Assembly: GCA_009733575.1 (NCBI GenBank)
Contig: ML769539.1
Location: 12,812 to 76,811 of the forward strand
DNA: 64,000 bases
Reading direction: 5' to 3'
Origin: Gymnopus androsaceus JB14
Taxonomy: Eukaryota; Basidiomycota; Agaricomycetes; Agaricales; Omphalotaceae
The translations under genes were made by a program, and so were the position numbers. The first letter of the stretch is position 1. Each line of letters starts with the position of its first letter. The notes under the pieces were generated by a model. The model saw nothing but the letters and a program-made list of their open reading frames with translations. It was not told the origin of the DNA and did not search any database. Below are positions 1 to 11,245 of the stretch, piece by piece.

Positions 1-105
1 AGAGCAAGTAGTTAATCAGAATTTGTTGCAGGCAAGGATTCAGCGAAAGCGAAAGACGGAACAGGGAGCTGCGCACCAGCGTATGAAGCGCCAGTAGGGC
101 AATGA
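1..105 (+). pseudogene. 3' tail of an upstream GH76-like paralogue
   Basis: This stretch is a diverged copy of about 2435-2528, the last codons of the GH76-like gene downstream. It shares the run from the 'caggcaaggattcag' block through the stop and the 'gatccatatttatt' after it. Small indels, such as an extra base near 75, disturb the frame relative to the downstream copy. The rest of the paralogue lies outside the window. I read it as the end of the preceding unit of a tandem gene array. Confidence 0.7.
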
Positions 106-109
106 TCCA

Positions 110-400
110 TATTTATTGCTTAGAGTTTAGTATTATATACTACGATGTACTAGTGCTCGAGTAACGAGATGAAATTTTCACCACTCCCTTAAAACGTAAG
201 ATCTCAAGACAAAATGAAAAAGAAAAAAATACTGATGCCGCCCTAGCGTCCCAGACAGAGTCCGATTTCACCAGACTTGGACCAGAACTGCACAATCGGC
301 CTAGCGTTAATCGCAATACTCGTAATCACCAGCGGTCCATAGAAAGATGATCGACGAGGAGAGTTCATTGGGTGGTACCGGATTGAAGCTGCTATTCAGG
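110..400. repeat. Tandem-array spacer, copy 1
   Basis: This block is repeated at about 2530-2822. Shared landmarks are the 'gcttagagtttagtat' run, the 'ctgatgccg' block, the 'gtcccagacaga' block and the 'catagaaag' to 'ggtggtac' end. The copies differ by substitutions and small indels. They mark the 3' flank of one GH76-like unit and the start of the next. Confidence 0.8.
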
Positions 401-2528
401 AGGTGTTCAATAACGGAACCAGCAAGTCATCTCTTCAGTATCGCTCATTCGCGCACTAATTATGAGCAGCCAATACCAGTGATGATTTCTTTTCGATTTT
501 AGCTGTCTATGACCTCTACAACAACCAGACCTCATTTGAGTCTCCAGTAACAGCATACTTCTCAAACTCCACCTTGCAATCAAACGACTTGTGGGCATTT
601 TATTCATCTCTTTCCACTAAACCGTTCTTATTGACCTTCACCCTAGTGTTCGTATACCTTTTACATTGCCCGTTGCTTTGTGCTCACTGTTAAAGTACCT
701 GCTCTCTTGAACAGTCTAATGTTCCAATGTACATCCACCTTTCTCCCCAATCTGGCTTTAAAAAATCATATTGACTCAATCTACAGAAATCAAGGTGTCG
801 ACGCAATGCGCGCGTACCAAGTCTACCAGAATTCTGCAATGCTTGAAATAGCCACACAAGCTTGGGACTATGGTCGCACTCTCACCATTTCCGATGCGAA
901 TGTGGTCACAGGCTCAATACCGTCAAAATCATTTAACTTCTCAAAGACCTGTTCCGGCTGTACGTGTTTGATATTCCTCCTCTTGCTAATAATTCTGATT
1001 TATTTGATAGCTACCCTAGTCGGTGGCACGTTCTGGGTGAGCATCTATTGAATAAATTGGCAGTACAAACATTTACGATTGCTATTAGCAAACCGGTGTC
1101 AACGATACAAACATCTTTGGGGTTTCCACTGCGTTAGTATTGCTTTATTATCTTTGAAAAACCCTTGACTTCCTTGTTCAGATTTTTTTTCACGTAAGCC
1201 TACCTTCATCAACTTGGATTTCAGGAACGTCGTTATACTGATATGCTATCCCTCCAGACTCTCAGCGTACCTCTACCAAGCAACTTCCGACAACACCTAC
1301 CTCGCTGCCGCTCAAGACTCTGGTGCATTTTTGATAGACATTATACATATCACCGGGGTGAACAATGGGATAGCAGCAATGTCAGTGAATGACAGCGCTT
1401 CCTGTGATGATGTTTTTGGTCCAGGGGAGTTCCAGATTGACCAGGCGGGCATTTTTATGGAGGGGCTCGCACTCTTGCCTAGTAATACTTCTTTCGGGCA
1501 GCAAAACTTATCTGTGGAGACCTTGTGAGTAGAACTTCTAAACCTCTCATCCTGTACTAATGATGTGGAATATAAAGGCGTTCCAACCTTGTCAATATCA
1601 CGCTCACAACAAATGTTCTGTGTAATGCGGCAAATGGTATCATTAGTATGTTCTATTAGCTTGTCTATGCCAGTGTATCTCTGATTTTTACTTTTCTTAG
1701 ATGTCGGAGGTGGTTTAGGTGACGCGGCCCTCGTTCAGGGACTTGGTGCATTATATCATACCATAAGTGGACCTACCGACCTTATAACATACATTGGGAA
1801 TTTCCTTTCTGTTCAGGTAAGATTTCATTGCGCCGATGACATATAACTCATGTATATTCCAGTACAACACACTCGTCACCGCATCCACCGTTTCCAACAG
1901 TAACATCTACGCTGGTTCATGGATTGGACCACCCGTGACACAATACGACCCAACTAATCAGACGCTTGCCTTATTCGCATTGGTTAATGCTGCACAAGTC
2001 TCCGTTACTAACCAAACCAACTCGACCACGAACGGAACGAACTCCGGATCGACCACGACCGGAACGACCAGCCCTGGATTAAGTGGCAGCAACAGTAATC
2101 ATCATCCAACGAGCCATATAGGGCTCATTGTAGGTGCAGTCGTTGGTGGCCTTGTTCTACTCACCGCAATTGCCCTCCTAACACTATACACAACTCGCGG
2201 TCGACGACAACAAGTTCCGAAGCAGAACGTTTTCCACATTGATGCATTTTATCCGGACGAGGTCAAAACTCATACGTTCCCGCCAATTAGAAACACTAGC
2301 AGGATCGTTCCTAGTGCAAAGCAACGTCGATGGCAAGTGGTGAATCAGAATTTGTCTGGACCGAGCACAGATAGCAGTTTGCCTGGACAGAACACAAACA
2401 GCAATTCTCTTGAACAGGTACCGATAACTGATTTACTCCATCTGTTGCAGGCAAGGATTCAGCAGGAGAGAAGGTCGGAACAGGGAGCTGCGCCAGCGTA
2501 TGAAGTTCCAGTAGCTTTAGGGCGATGA
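340..2528 (+). CDS. GH76-like glycosidase with C-terminal membrane anchor
   Basis: Unit of a tandem array, resembling Agaricomycete glycoside hydrolase family 76 (alpha-1,6-mannanase-like) proteins. Readable blocks in order are WYRIEAAIQEVFNN near 375, VYDLYNNQTSFESP near 505, IATQAWDYGRTLTISD near 845, VGGTFW near 1020, a long exon at about 1240-1528 (NDSASCDDVFGPGEFQID), GGGLGDAALVQGLGALYH near 1705, and the last exon from about 1862. The end carries a Ser/Thr/Asn-rich linker, one membrane helix (IGLIVGAVVGGLVLL, about 2128-2190) and a basic cytoplasmic tail with RGRRQQ. The family is secreted or surface-bound and acts on cell-wall mannans. No clear signal peptide or start codon is seen, and the first exon junctions do not keep phase. 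The gene may be a 5'-truncated copy. Confidence 0.68.
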
Positions 2529-2529
2529 T

Positions 2530-2822
2530 CCATATTTATTATTTATTATTTATTATGCTTAGAGTTTAGTATTATATACTACGATGTGTAATATCCAACT
2601 AATGTTCGAGTAACGACTCCCTTAAAACGTAAAACCTCAACACAGAATGAAAAAATACTGATGCCGTCCTAGCGTCCCAGACAGAATCCGATTTCATTAG
2701 ACTTGGACCAGAACTGCCCAATCGGCCTTGTGTTAAACGCAATACTCGTCGTGTTCAGTAAGCACCTGTGTCCATAGAAAGTTCATCGAGGAGAGTTCAT
2801 CGGTGGTACGCGGCACGAGGTA
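2530..2822. repeat. Tandem-array spacer, copy 2, with start of a third unit
   Basis: Second copy of the 110-400 spacer. It ends in the first codons of another GH76-like unit ('ggtggtacgcgg', matching the WY start of the unit above) and then diverges abruptly. The third unit is therefore truncated almost at its first exon. Confidence 0.7.
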
Positions 2823-3373
2823 ATCAACTGAGCTAGTGAGCGCTCCGTGGCTGTCCGAGTGGTTCCGCACCCAGATCTCAGCTCCGCGCGACCAAGGACA
2901 AAGACTTGTCGTACATCCTCAAAGTCAAAGGCCGCTAACTTCTACCGAGCAAGAGCAACAGTGCAGACAAAGTCATGATTGATTAGGAGTGCTCTTTGTA
3001 TGTGTGTTTGCGGTATACCATCCATGTAGATTGGGGTTCGAACCCCTGAGTTGGCATATCTCGGACCTTCCAGATCCAGATCCATCTCCAGAACATGCGC
3101 ATGTTTCGTAAAAGCAATGTATTTCCAAGTGGATATGAACGGCACAGAGCCAATCTACAGTGAAAACTCGACGCGTTCTCGGACCTAAGTGGTGCGTATC
3201 TCACCCGCAAGTTACACATTGCTTGTAAACAGCCCCGGAGCCTGTATAGGAGATCAATACAATGTAAAGATGAAGATGTATTGTATCTTGACCTACAATC
3301 CATCTGAACTCTAGTAGATAGTTCTTATTCATGATACGGCCACCTGTCTGCAGGAACGGGTATCACAGCCTCC
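2823..3373. other. Intergenic stretch without a recognised gene
   Basis: No conserved reading frame is seen. It contains a perfect 14 bp palindrome resembling a tRNA T-arm (ggggttcgaacccc, 3027-3040), but no matching A-box or cloverleaf on either strand. Confidence 0.5.
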
Positions 3374-4111
3374 TTATATCTTTTCATCTCCCAAATCCAA
3401 AGATTCAGAACATGTAGAATAACCACGACGATGATAAAGGAGAGGCATTGCGTGCGCATCGTCAGGCTCTACATTGTCCATGTCCAAAGCCAGCATTTCG
3501 ACCTTGGTTACGCGAGCGATGAAGAGTTCAGATGTAAAGCCAGAAGAGGGGGAGATACTGTTCGGCTCCGACCGCGACTCTTCGATATCTACACCGGCAA
3601 ACGCCAAATCATCCAACATTGTCGGCGGTGCTGCCAGTTTACAGGACAATGCACCCAAAGAACCCTCCAACACTGGTATTCCCTCGTCATTAAGAGAATA
3701 TTTAATCTCTTTGAAAGGATTTGGATGTAGATCTGGTCTAGAGAATAACACGGCTGTGGAAGCTTGTGCTGCAGAGAGGATGTTGACTACCATGTCCGAG
3801 GGAGCTGAAGGTGACGCGTATGGGGGTTTTGTATTTGTGTTGGAAGAAGTTCGAAGAGAAGTAGCCATTCTCGAAGGAATTCTAAGAGAAAACGCGACGA
3901 GGGGATATGGGTCCATGGCGATCGAGGAAAAAGAAGATAAAGTGGCGCCGTGAAAAGTGGTTAGGTTGGAAGAATCCTGTCGCAGAAGGGACGTGACGAC
4001 GGCTACGGGCTGAGCTGTTTCCCTTAGGAGCGAGCGAAGTTTTGTTTTAATGTGACATTGAGTGTTTTGGGCAGTTGAGAAGCGTACTCGCTGCCCGACG
4101 CGACCCAACAT
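3374..4111 (-). CDS. Flavin reductase-like domain protein, probably mitochondrial
   Basis: Single-exon gene of 245 codons. Residues about 28-200 resemble the FMN-binding split-barrel (flavin reductase-like) domain: QPVAVVTSLL, then FHGATLSSFSSIAMDPYPLV and ADMVVNIL-like blocks typical of fungal members that use FMN as bound cofactor. The N terminus (MLGRVGQRVRFSTAQNT) is basic and Ser/Thr-rich with no acid, like a mitochondrial presequence. The C terminus ends in a YHRRGYST block seen in fungal homologues. The ATG at 4109-4111 is the first in frame. It is divergent from EDC4, 889 bp away. The substrate is not known. Assignment rests on domain resemblance recalled, not on a search. Confidence 0.8.
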   Translation of the reverse strand: MLGRVGQRVRFSTAQNTQCHIKTKLRSLLRETAQPVAVVTSLLRQDSSNLTTFHGATLSSFSSIAMDPYPLVAFSLRIPSRMATSLRTSSNTNTKPPYASPSAPSDMVVNILSAAQASTAVLFSRPDLHPNPFKEIKYSLNDEGIPVLEGSLGALSCKLAAPPTMLDDLAFAGVDIEESRSEPNSISPSSGFTSELFIARVTKVEMLALDMDNVEPDDAHAMPLLYHRRGYSTCSESLDLGDEKI

Positions 4112-5000
4112 GGATGCTCGGGTGAGAGCGCGAATTTTGATTAGTAATCAATCTGCTCTTCAACCTGTGATGAAGGCCAGTCTAATAGCTTCTAATAGCT
4201 CATCTTACCACTACCACTGTTTTTGGCCTCTCAAGGTATGATAATTCAGCCTGAACTGGTATGCAGGCGCTACAAAGTGACGGAATGAGGCAGGAAATCT
4301 CATGTGCATGTGCTCAACTTGCCTTGCATGCTTGAAAAGCTATTATGAAGCAGGAGCTACAATCTGCTACAGCTCGTGTAAGTATACCGTTAACGTCATC
4401 TTTCGAGCAATCTGGCAAATCCTGGCCATGGCCTGCGATTGAACCGGGACCAAGACCTCATTTTTAAAATAAAGGTAAGCCTGGACATACTAATCTATCT
4501 TTCTGCTTCACAGGACATGCAAGTCGTCATTATTTGCAGGATCTATCCGGGCAATCTCGGTACTAAGCAGAAAAATCCTCCCGCGAAGCTGCTCAAGAGG
4601 TATATCCATCATGTACCTCAAATCCTCGAGGTGATGCACGAATATATTTCAACTTGGTATGATGAATCTCCGCGACCGTGAAAACCCTTGAAGATAACAA
4701 CAACAGCAAGTAGGAGAGAACCATGATACCGGGACCTTTAGAACCACGATGCATGAAACGAGTCGGACTGTGTGTGGCGGTATTCAAGCATCGATTTCGC
4801 TGGTCTCCAGGATTGGAATGGGCTGAGATAGTGGAGCATAGTATAGATTATTCTTGGAGTAGAACAATACCTTGTATGTTCGGTTCAAAAAGTAGTAAAT
4901 TTCTACCGACGTAAGAGCGGAAATAGCCGTAGAAGACACGCTTAGAACACGAGGCGCCAGAGTTCAAAAAAGTTGGCAAATTCTTTCTTGTCCAAGGTTC
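4112..5000. other. Divergent intergenic region between flavin reductase and EDC4
   Basis: 889 bp between two outward-facing starts. Only short unconvincing open frames occur. It holds a direct repeat of 'ctaatagctt' near 4180 and presumably both promoters. No TATA box is convincing. Confidence 0.5.
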
Positions 5001-8000
5001 ATGGATCGACAGAATCTCTTTTCCCGCGGCTCGACGCCTCCGCCTCCAATGCAACAATCAGCTCAGTCTCAGCAGTTTCAGGCTCCTTCGCATGCCTCTG
5101 GCAATCAGATCGACTCTCTTTTCCAGCAACTGACCTCCTCGTCCACGCCTTCTGACCGCCATTCAGCCGATGATTCCCTTTCAGAGACCCCGATAGTTCT
5201 TTCCGATGAGCCTACTTCTCCTTCTGCCAATTCTTCGACGGTAGACCGACAGAGTGCCTTGTTGTCATTGCTCAGCGGTGCTGCAGCTGTTTCGAGCAAT
5301 ATGGCCAACAGCAGCAGCAGCAGCCTCAGATTCCAACTCCTCCAGGCTCTGCGCCTTCACATAATGAGACTCAGGGAAAAATGTTGCTGGAGCAACTAAT
5401 GTCTGGGTCAGTTTGGATATACTGGCTTCAAATATCGATTGACATTTATTCCTCAGACAACCAAGATCCAACTACTCTGACTCTCAGCAAAGTTCTATCC
5501 CTGACACATCGTCTGCGCCTCCGTACTCTAGTGAAAACGAGTTCCGTCAGTATGCGCAACACGATCCTGCAGTTGAACATGCTCGAAGCGTGCAGGCCAC
5601 CCAGCAGCAGCCTAATTACCAGCCCTACCAGGCTCCTCCTTACCCTCCTCCCAAACCTCCTTCCCCACCCAAATCCATGTTCGACTTTGTTTCTCCGTTT
5701 GACGCACTCTCGGCTTCTAGTTCAACGAAAAAGAAGTCGCAGCCACATCAGGCTCCCAGTGTTTCCAGTAACAATGACGATTCTGGCTCATGGACTGCCG
5801 TGTCTGGTACAGTATCTACTACAGATGCTAAAAGGCAGTCTGTGGACAATCTACTGGAAACCTTGACCAGAACTCGTATCACTCAGCCTCCGCCACAATC
5901 CCAGCCTCAACAAGCTGGCGGGCAGTTTGATCCTTACAACGAGTATACCTACCCGGAACAGATGCAGATTCAAATCCCTGCTCCTCCTGCGCAACAAAAG
6001 CAGCTCCCGCGACCTACTTCTCCGCCTCGTCGCTCTTCTCCATCCAAGACGCAGGCTCAGCGCGCTCGTGCCATTGAATCTCCGGCTAGCCAGCAAGGTT
6101 CCATTGGAAACAACAATAACAACCGCAGGGACAAGGAAAGCTCGCCTGTTCCTAGTTTGACTGCGAGAGGGAGTATACGGGGCAAGGGAAGAAACAACAA
6201 CCGGAATGCCAATGTGAACAGTCCTGTGTGCGTAATATCATATTGTGCCATCTTCACATCTGATGAAAGAACAGTCCCCAAGTGCATAATGTCGTCTTCG
6301 ATGTCTCTCAGCCTCTGGAAGAGATTCAGGCTCCGCGAGAGTACGTCAAGTGCACCCCGATTGCATTGGTCAAGCAGGATCCAGTGTTCCTTCCTGGTTC
6401 GACCATCGGTGCAACTCACTGGGTGGCGTATGCCATGACCAAGGGTACGTGCTCCGTCTTTCTTTCCTTGGAGAAATTCCAATAGAATGACTAGGTCGCC
6501 TGCGTATCATCTCAAGAGCAAGCGGGGATCGCACTCTTCTCCAGCTTCCACCTGTATTTTCGCCACTTTCAAGTGTCATTGATATGGCAGCGTACGGAAA
6601 CAGGCTTGCTGGTGTCACTATGGATGGCGGGTTCGTCGTTTGGGAGTTCCCGGAGATTATCACTGACGATGCTCCGTGAGTTTCTTGAGGTTTTTCCTCA
6701 AAGCATCGCTAACATTTCTTCTCAGTGCACAGATCCTCTTGTGTATTGGGCCGTCCAGTCATCAACAAAGTGCCTTGACAATGGTCAAATGGCATCCCAA
6801 GGACCGGGACACACTGGTGGTGGCCTCGGAATCTCAACTCTGCTTGATAGATCTGGCTAATGCGCCGGCGCTACGAGGGCAGGTCCTCTCGCAGTCTGAT
6901 CTTCAGCACATTGGACAAATTTTCCCAATGTCATCTGTGAGTAATAATGTGTTCAGAGCATCTAAACTTTACTGAATTTTTCCAAAGCCTCTCGTTGCGT
7001 TCGACTTTGATGTTCTGCACTATGCAATCGCTACCCTTAGCGCAGACTCTACGCTCACAATTTGGAACATTCAAGACCAAGTTCCGTACTCTACCCACAA
7101 GGTCCGTGGAGAGGATTACCCTTCTTCACTCACCTTCGTCGACGGGGGTATCGTAGTGGGAAGGAAAAGTGGCACTATCTTCCAGCTGCTTTCCATGACC
7201 GACAAGGCCGTTCTTTCTACCGTCAAATTCGTCAACGGCTCCTTCGAGGACCCTGATATGTTCGGCCACACCTGCTACGACTCGCGAGTCCAAACGCTCT
7301 GGGTAGCAAACTCGCGAAGAGAAAGCATAATCGGTCTGCGGATCAATCTCGAAACACTCATCGTCAATGGCGAAGAAGCCATCCGAGGCAGTTTCGAGCA
7401 AGCCATCGAGTTCGGTGGAACCAAAGCTGCCATCCATTTCGTAATCCTCACTGCTGATTCTGACCCGAATGGAGACGAAGCTTACGCCGCGTGCGTGGCG
7501 AGTAAAGTGACTCCGGGTGAGCTCGCTCTCGCTGCATTTGCGGTGCACTCTAGTGGTGTGGATCAGATTCTCATCAGGAAGGAGTGGTATGAAAATGCGC
7601 TAATGACAGCTCAGGCCAAGCTACCGCTTTATGCCAGTTCTCCTCAGATTTCTGCCCAGCCAGCGTCAGAAGCAGCCCAAGCTATCGCTGCTGTTGCACA
7701 CAATTCGCCGAGCCCTACTCATCCAGCTCCAGAGCCCACGAAAAATCAACCTCGATCTGTAGCTCAACAGTCTCCGAGCCCATCACATGTTGCGGGTCCA
7801 TCTAATCCACCTCCTGCTCGAGCCAGGACGCCGCCTTATGAAGACAATGAGGCCGACGTTGCTGAAGTGCGTCCTGAGCCCAAAGGTGGTCGGGGAAAGA
7901 AGGTTGGCTGGAAGGCAAAGGAAAGGGAGCCGGAGGATAGTGGTAACGGCACTAGCGGCAAGGAGAAGAACTCGAAAGCAACTGATTCCGCGCTCATTAA

Positions 8001-9760
8001 TGAATCCGGACTAGGCCAAGCGCTCAGTAGGGAGATTAGACGGACGGAGGAGAATCTTCACACGAGGATTGGGCGTCTTCTTAGCAAAGAGATGGACAAG
8101 CAGAGTAAGCATTGTTTCTTGTACCCGTTCATCCATGAGCTTACCGTTAATTCCTCTTTTCATCAATAGACCAAAAGCTTGAGGACGCTCGTATCCATGA
8201 GCAAGAACAAGAGTTTAGCCGTCAGGAAAAGATACTGAAGCTGATTTCTTCCGAGCTCACGAGAAACACGACGAGGGTGGTTGAGGTGGCGGTAAAGAGT
8301 GAGGTGCAGAATTCAGTGCTTCCATCGCTCGAGGCTATCACCAGGAATGAGGTCAGGGACGCTTTGAACGATCAAGTTGGACGGGGCTTGGTCGATGTCA
8401 TTAGCCAGGTACGTTGTGTGGCGCCTTACGATTTACGCAGAAAATAACCGTTCTATTCAGAGAATACCAGTGGAGATGGAGAAGCTGCTCACCCGACCAG
8501 ATATCTCTGGACACTTTTCCCACTTGCTGTCGTCTCAGTTGACTCCCCTGATTGACCGTCATATCAAAGAAGCTGTCACCAAAACATTGATTCCAGTGTA
8601 TTCTCAGCAATCTTCGGCTAATTCTCAACAGTCCTCCGCTATGCACCAAGAGCTTTTGCGAGAGCTTAGGAATGAGTTGCACTCGTTCAAGAGTGAAATG
8701 AGCAGCTGGCAGAACGAGACGATAAGAAATCAAGAGGTATGCTGTTTTTTGACGTATTGGTTACTGTTGTTGATGATGATTTAATTTCCTGCAGTCGTCT
8801 ATTCGTGACCTTGAACGCAACGTAAGGGCGTTATCTGATCAAGTAAAGTTCATGAGCATGAACCTCACCGGCTCTGCACTTCACCATGTTCAGCAACAAC
8901 AGCACCCTAGGCATGGTTCTCCTGCTTCAAACGCTCAGCAGCCCGGTATGAACCAAATGAACCAACAACCTCCAAGTCATAGACAGCCTACCTTGCAATC
9001 TATGCCTTCCTCTTCGTCCCAAATCGCCTCTTCGCAGATATCCTCGCAATTGGCGTCGCAGATGCCTTCTTCGTACACGATGGGTGCGCAGGGCAGTGCC
9101 TATCCGCCGCAAGGTGCTCAAGCGCAATGGTTTGGTACTATTGCGGCGCCACAAGCGTCTCATCCGGTTGTTCCTCCTCCGCCGGCACACCCGCAGCCTC
9201 AACGTTCCCCTTCGATACCCCCAGATCAATGGGATGAGGTTTACTTGAGCGTGTTGCACACCCAGGATACCAACAAACTCAGAGAGTTATTAGCATCGAC
9301 CGATCCAGATGTCATTATGCCATTGAATGGACCGTCTCTGGTCTCTCAGGCGGTCATCTTGACGCTGGTGCACCGAGTGAGCCTCCTATCTCTTTTTGAT
9401 TCATTTTCTGTTCTGACTGTTTATTTGCGTTAGCTGGCTTCGATTGTTGGAGAGACCAGCGCTGGCGACGAGACCTTCAAAACCTCCCTTTGGTGGTTGC
9501 AGAGACTTGTCGCTATATTACGTCCTGAGGTATGGATTTCATGTCTTCTTCTAGTCATACCCATCCTTATATCCCACTTTTAGGACAAACTTATTACAGA
9601 CTTTATTCCGCGTGTCGTTCCAAATGTGCAGGTCTCACTGAACACGACAAAGCAGCGCTTGACGATCCCCATCCCTGGAGCTCCACCAACTGTCGATATT
9701 GCCCGGACGATTTCCGATATACAGGAGACTTTGAGGAGAAAGGTGGTAGCACTATCTTGA
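5001..9760 (+). CDS. EDC4: EDC4/Ge-1-type mRNA decapping scaffold
   Basis: Multi-exon gene for a processing-body scaffold that links the decapping enzyme DCP2 to its activators. The N-terminal third is a low-complexity Pro/Gln/Ser-rich region with a KSMFDFVSPFDAL block near 5675. From about 6290 the blades of a WD40 propeller follow: REYVKCTPIALVKQDP, STIGATHWVAYAMTKG, GGFVVWEFPEII, MVKWHPKDRD, STLTIWNIQDQ. Past 7620 comes a Pro/Ser linker, then long helices (SREIRRTEENLHTRIGRLLS near 8015) and the Ge-1 C-terminal domain with WDEVYLSVLHTQD near 9230, ending in DIQETLRRKVVALS. Visible introns include 5407-5456, about 6228-6274, about 6448-6495, and one in each gap between propeller exons. The frame changes between about 5278 and 5309, next to a CAG run. 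Either a 71 bp intron at 5241-5311 or an indel would explain it. Confidence 0.9.
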
Positions 9761-9814
9761 AACTATTTTAACTTGCAATGCGCATCCTTCATGATTTACG
9801 ATTCTATTTCTATG

Positions 9815-10012
9815 CTTGTACGGTGACTGTTTAGTTACGTGTTGTTTCTGTTATTGTTTTGGGATCTCTAATCATTCAGTCTTGTTGTACTTACTTTTGA
9901 GGTAAGGTCAAAGTGTTGCTTAGCATAAGCGCATTCAAAGTGTTCTATTGGCGAGTGCCATCTGACGCTACATATATAATTGAGCCAGCTCCCATACAGT
10001 ATACAAAAAACT
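9815..10012 (+). repeat. Duplicated gene-start flank, copy A
   Basis: About 200 bp that recur at 12750-12975. Shared blocks are 'ctaatcattcagtcttgtt', 'tacttacttttgaggtaagg', 'ttctattggcgagt' and 'agctcccatacagtat'. In copy B this leads straight into a short reading frame (MSNFQEEASNSIAKLSPHLH). Here the continuation of that frame lies 1.17 kb away, at about 11180-11235, with the foldback element in between. Both copies look like an upstream flank plus first exon of an unknown gene. Confidence 0.65.
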
Positions 10013-10390
10013 GACCTTGGTCGACCTGGTTGATGTTCCCACATTTTGCTACGTCATTATGTACTGATCTCTGAGGACGTTGAATTGACAAACATTATCT
10101 AGTCGCTCTTCTCTTTGTGCGCGTAAATCGAGCATTGTACGATGCAAGTCCCGTTCACGTGTACTTACTGTAGTCCGCTCCTGGTTAGAAAGAAAGCACA
10201 GTTGCTCGGATCGATCGAATCCTGGCTCAAAATTTGGCAGCTCACATCAGCACAACGGCAACGCAGTGGATCCAGGCAAATGGATATGTATCATTCAGCT
10301 ATTGAATCAACTCGGAATCTCTGGGCTTGCCTCTTTCACACTCGACTATCCCGAACTGTCTATCAACCTCCTCAATGCTCTTCATAGATA

Positions 10391-11107
10391 TACAGTGGCG
10401 GCGCTTAATAACGCAACACGCAAAATTTGGCCATATCTTGCTCAGTTCTTGACCAATTCCTTAGGTCTAAGTTGTGGACTTAAACTTTCAGATCTGTAGT
10501 AGATGATTCCAGCTATAAAAAGTACCAAATATAGTAACTGCACAAGAACAATGCAAATACAGCAGTAATTTGCAATCCTTCAAAACTAGAGGAGTGGGAA
10601 ATTTTTTGAGGAGGTTTGAGTGAACACCAATGGATTCTCCATGAAAAATAGAGTACTCTACCCTCTTACACCTAGTGATTTGAATGACTGGTTCCCGAGA
10701 TATTGAGACTTTAAAAACACTATTTTTGGCCTTTTTCAGCCTTTTTGCCCTATTTTTGCTCCGAAAGCCCCAAAATGGCCATTTTGTATCAGCCATATCT
10801 CAGGAACCAGTTATCCAAATCACTAGCTGTAAGAGAGTGGGGTATTCTGTTTTTCATGGAGAATCCATTGGTGCTCACTCAAAGCTCCTCAAAAAATTTT
10901 CCACTCCTCTAGTTTTGGGGGATTGCAAATTACTGCTGTATTTGCATTGTTCTTGTGCAGTTACTATATTTGGTACTTTTTATAGCTGGAATCATCTACT
11001 ACAGATCTGAAAGTTTAAGTCCACAACTTAGACCTAAGGAATTGGTCAAGAACTGAGCAAGATATGGCCAAATTTTGCGTGTTGCATTATTAAGCGCCGC
11101 CACTGTA
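10391..11107. mobile_element. Foldback MITE, Tc1/mariner-like, with TA target duplication
   Basis: Near-perfect long inverted repeat. The left arm is about 10393-10707, the right arm about 10794-11105, and the loop about 86 bp. The termini are CAGTGGCGGCGC and its complement, and both ends are bordered by TA (10391-10392 and 11106-11107). That fits the TA target-site duplication and the CAGT-type ends of Tc1/mariner elements. No transposase frame is present, so it would be non-autonomous. The 93 and 77 codon open frames inside are mirror images of each other and only reflect the palindrome. The arms differ at scattered positions, so the insertion is not brand new. Confidence 0.85.
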
Positions 11108-11179
11108 ATTTTCCCTCTTCCCATCTCTACATCCGAAACTGGACACGAATCCTCCCTGCAGGGACAATTTTCCAACACT

Positions 11180-11245
11180 AACTTTTGGGAAGAAGCCTCT
11201 AACAGTATCGCGAAATTATCGCCCCATCTCCATTTGAGCACAAGT
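11180..11245 (+). pseudogene. Exon fragment displaced from copy A
   Basis: About 50 bp reading EEASNSIAKLSPHLH, matching 13010-13065 of copy B almost base for base. It is followed by a possible donor (gtaagt at about 11261). It lies just right of the foldback element, so the unit appears split by insertions. The product is not recognised. Confidence 0.55.

Noticed and set aside
2848..2862. A-box-like 'gctgtccgagtggtt'
   Set aside because: It resembles the D-arm region of tRNA-Ser/Leu, but no anticodon or T arm follows within tRNA distance.
3027..3040. Perfect T-arm-like palindrome ggggttcgaacccc
   Set aside because: No acceptor stem, D arm or anticodon arm could be built on either strand around it.
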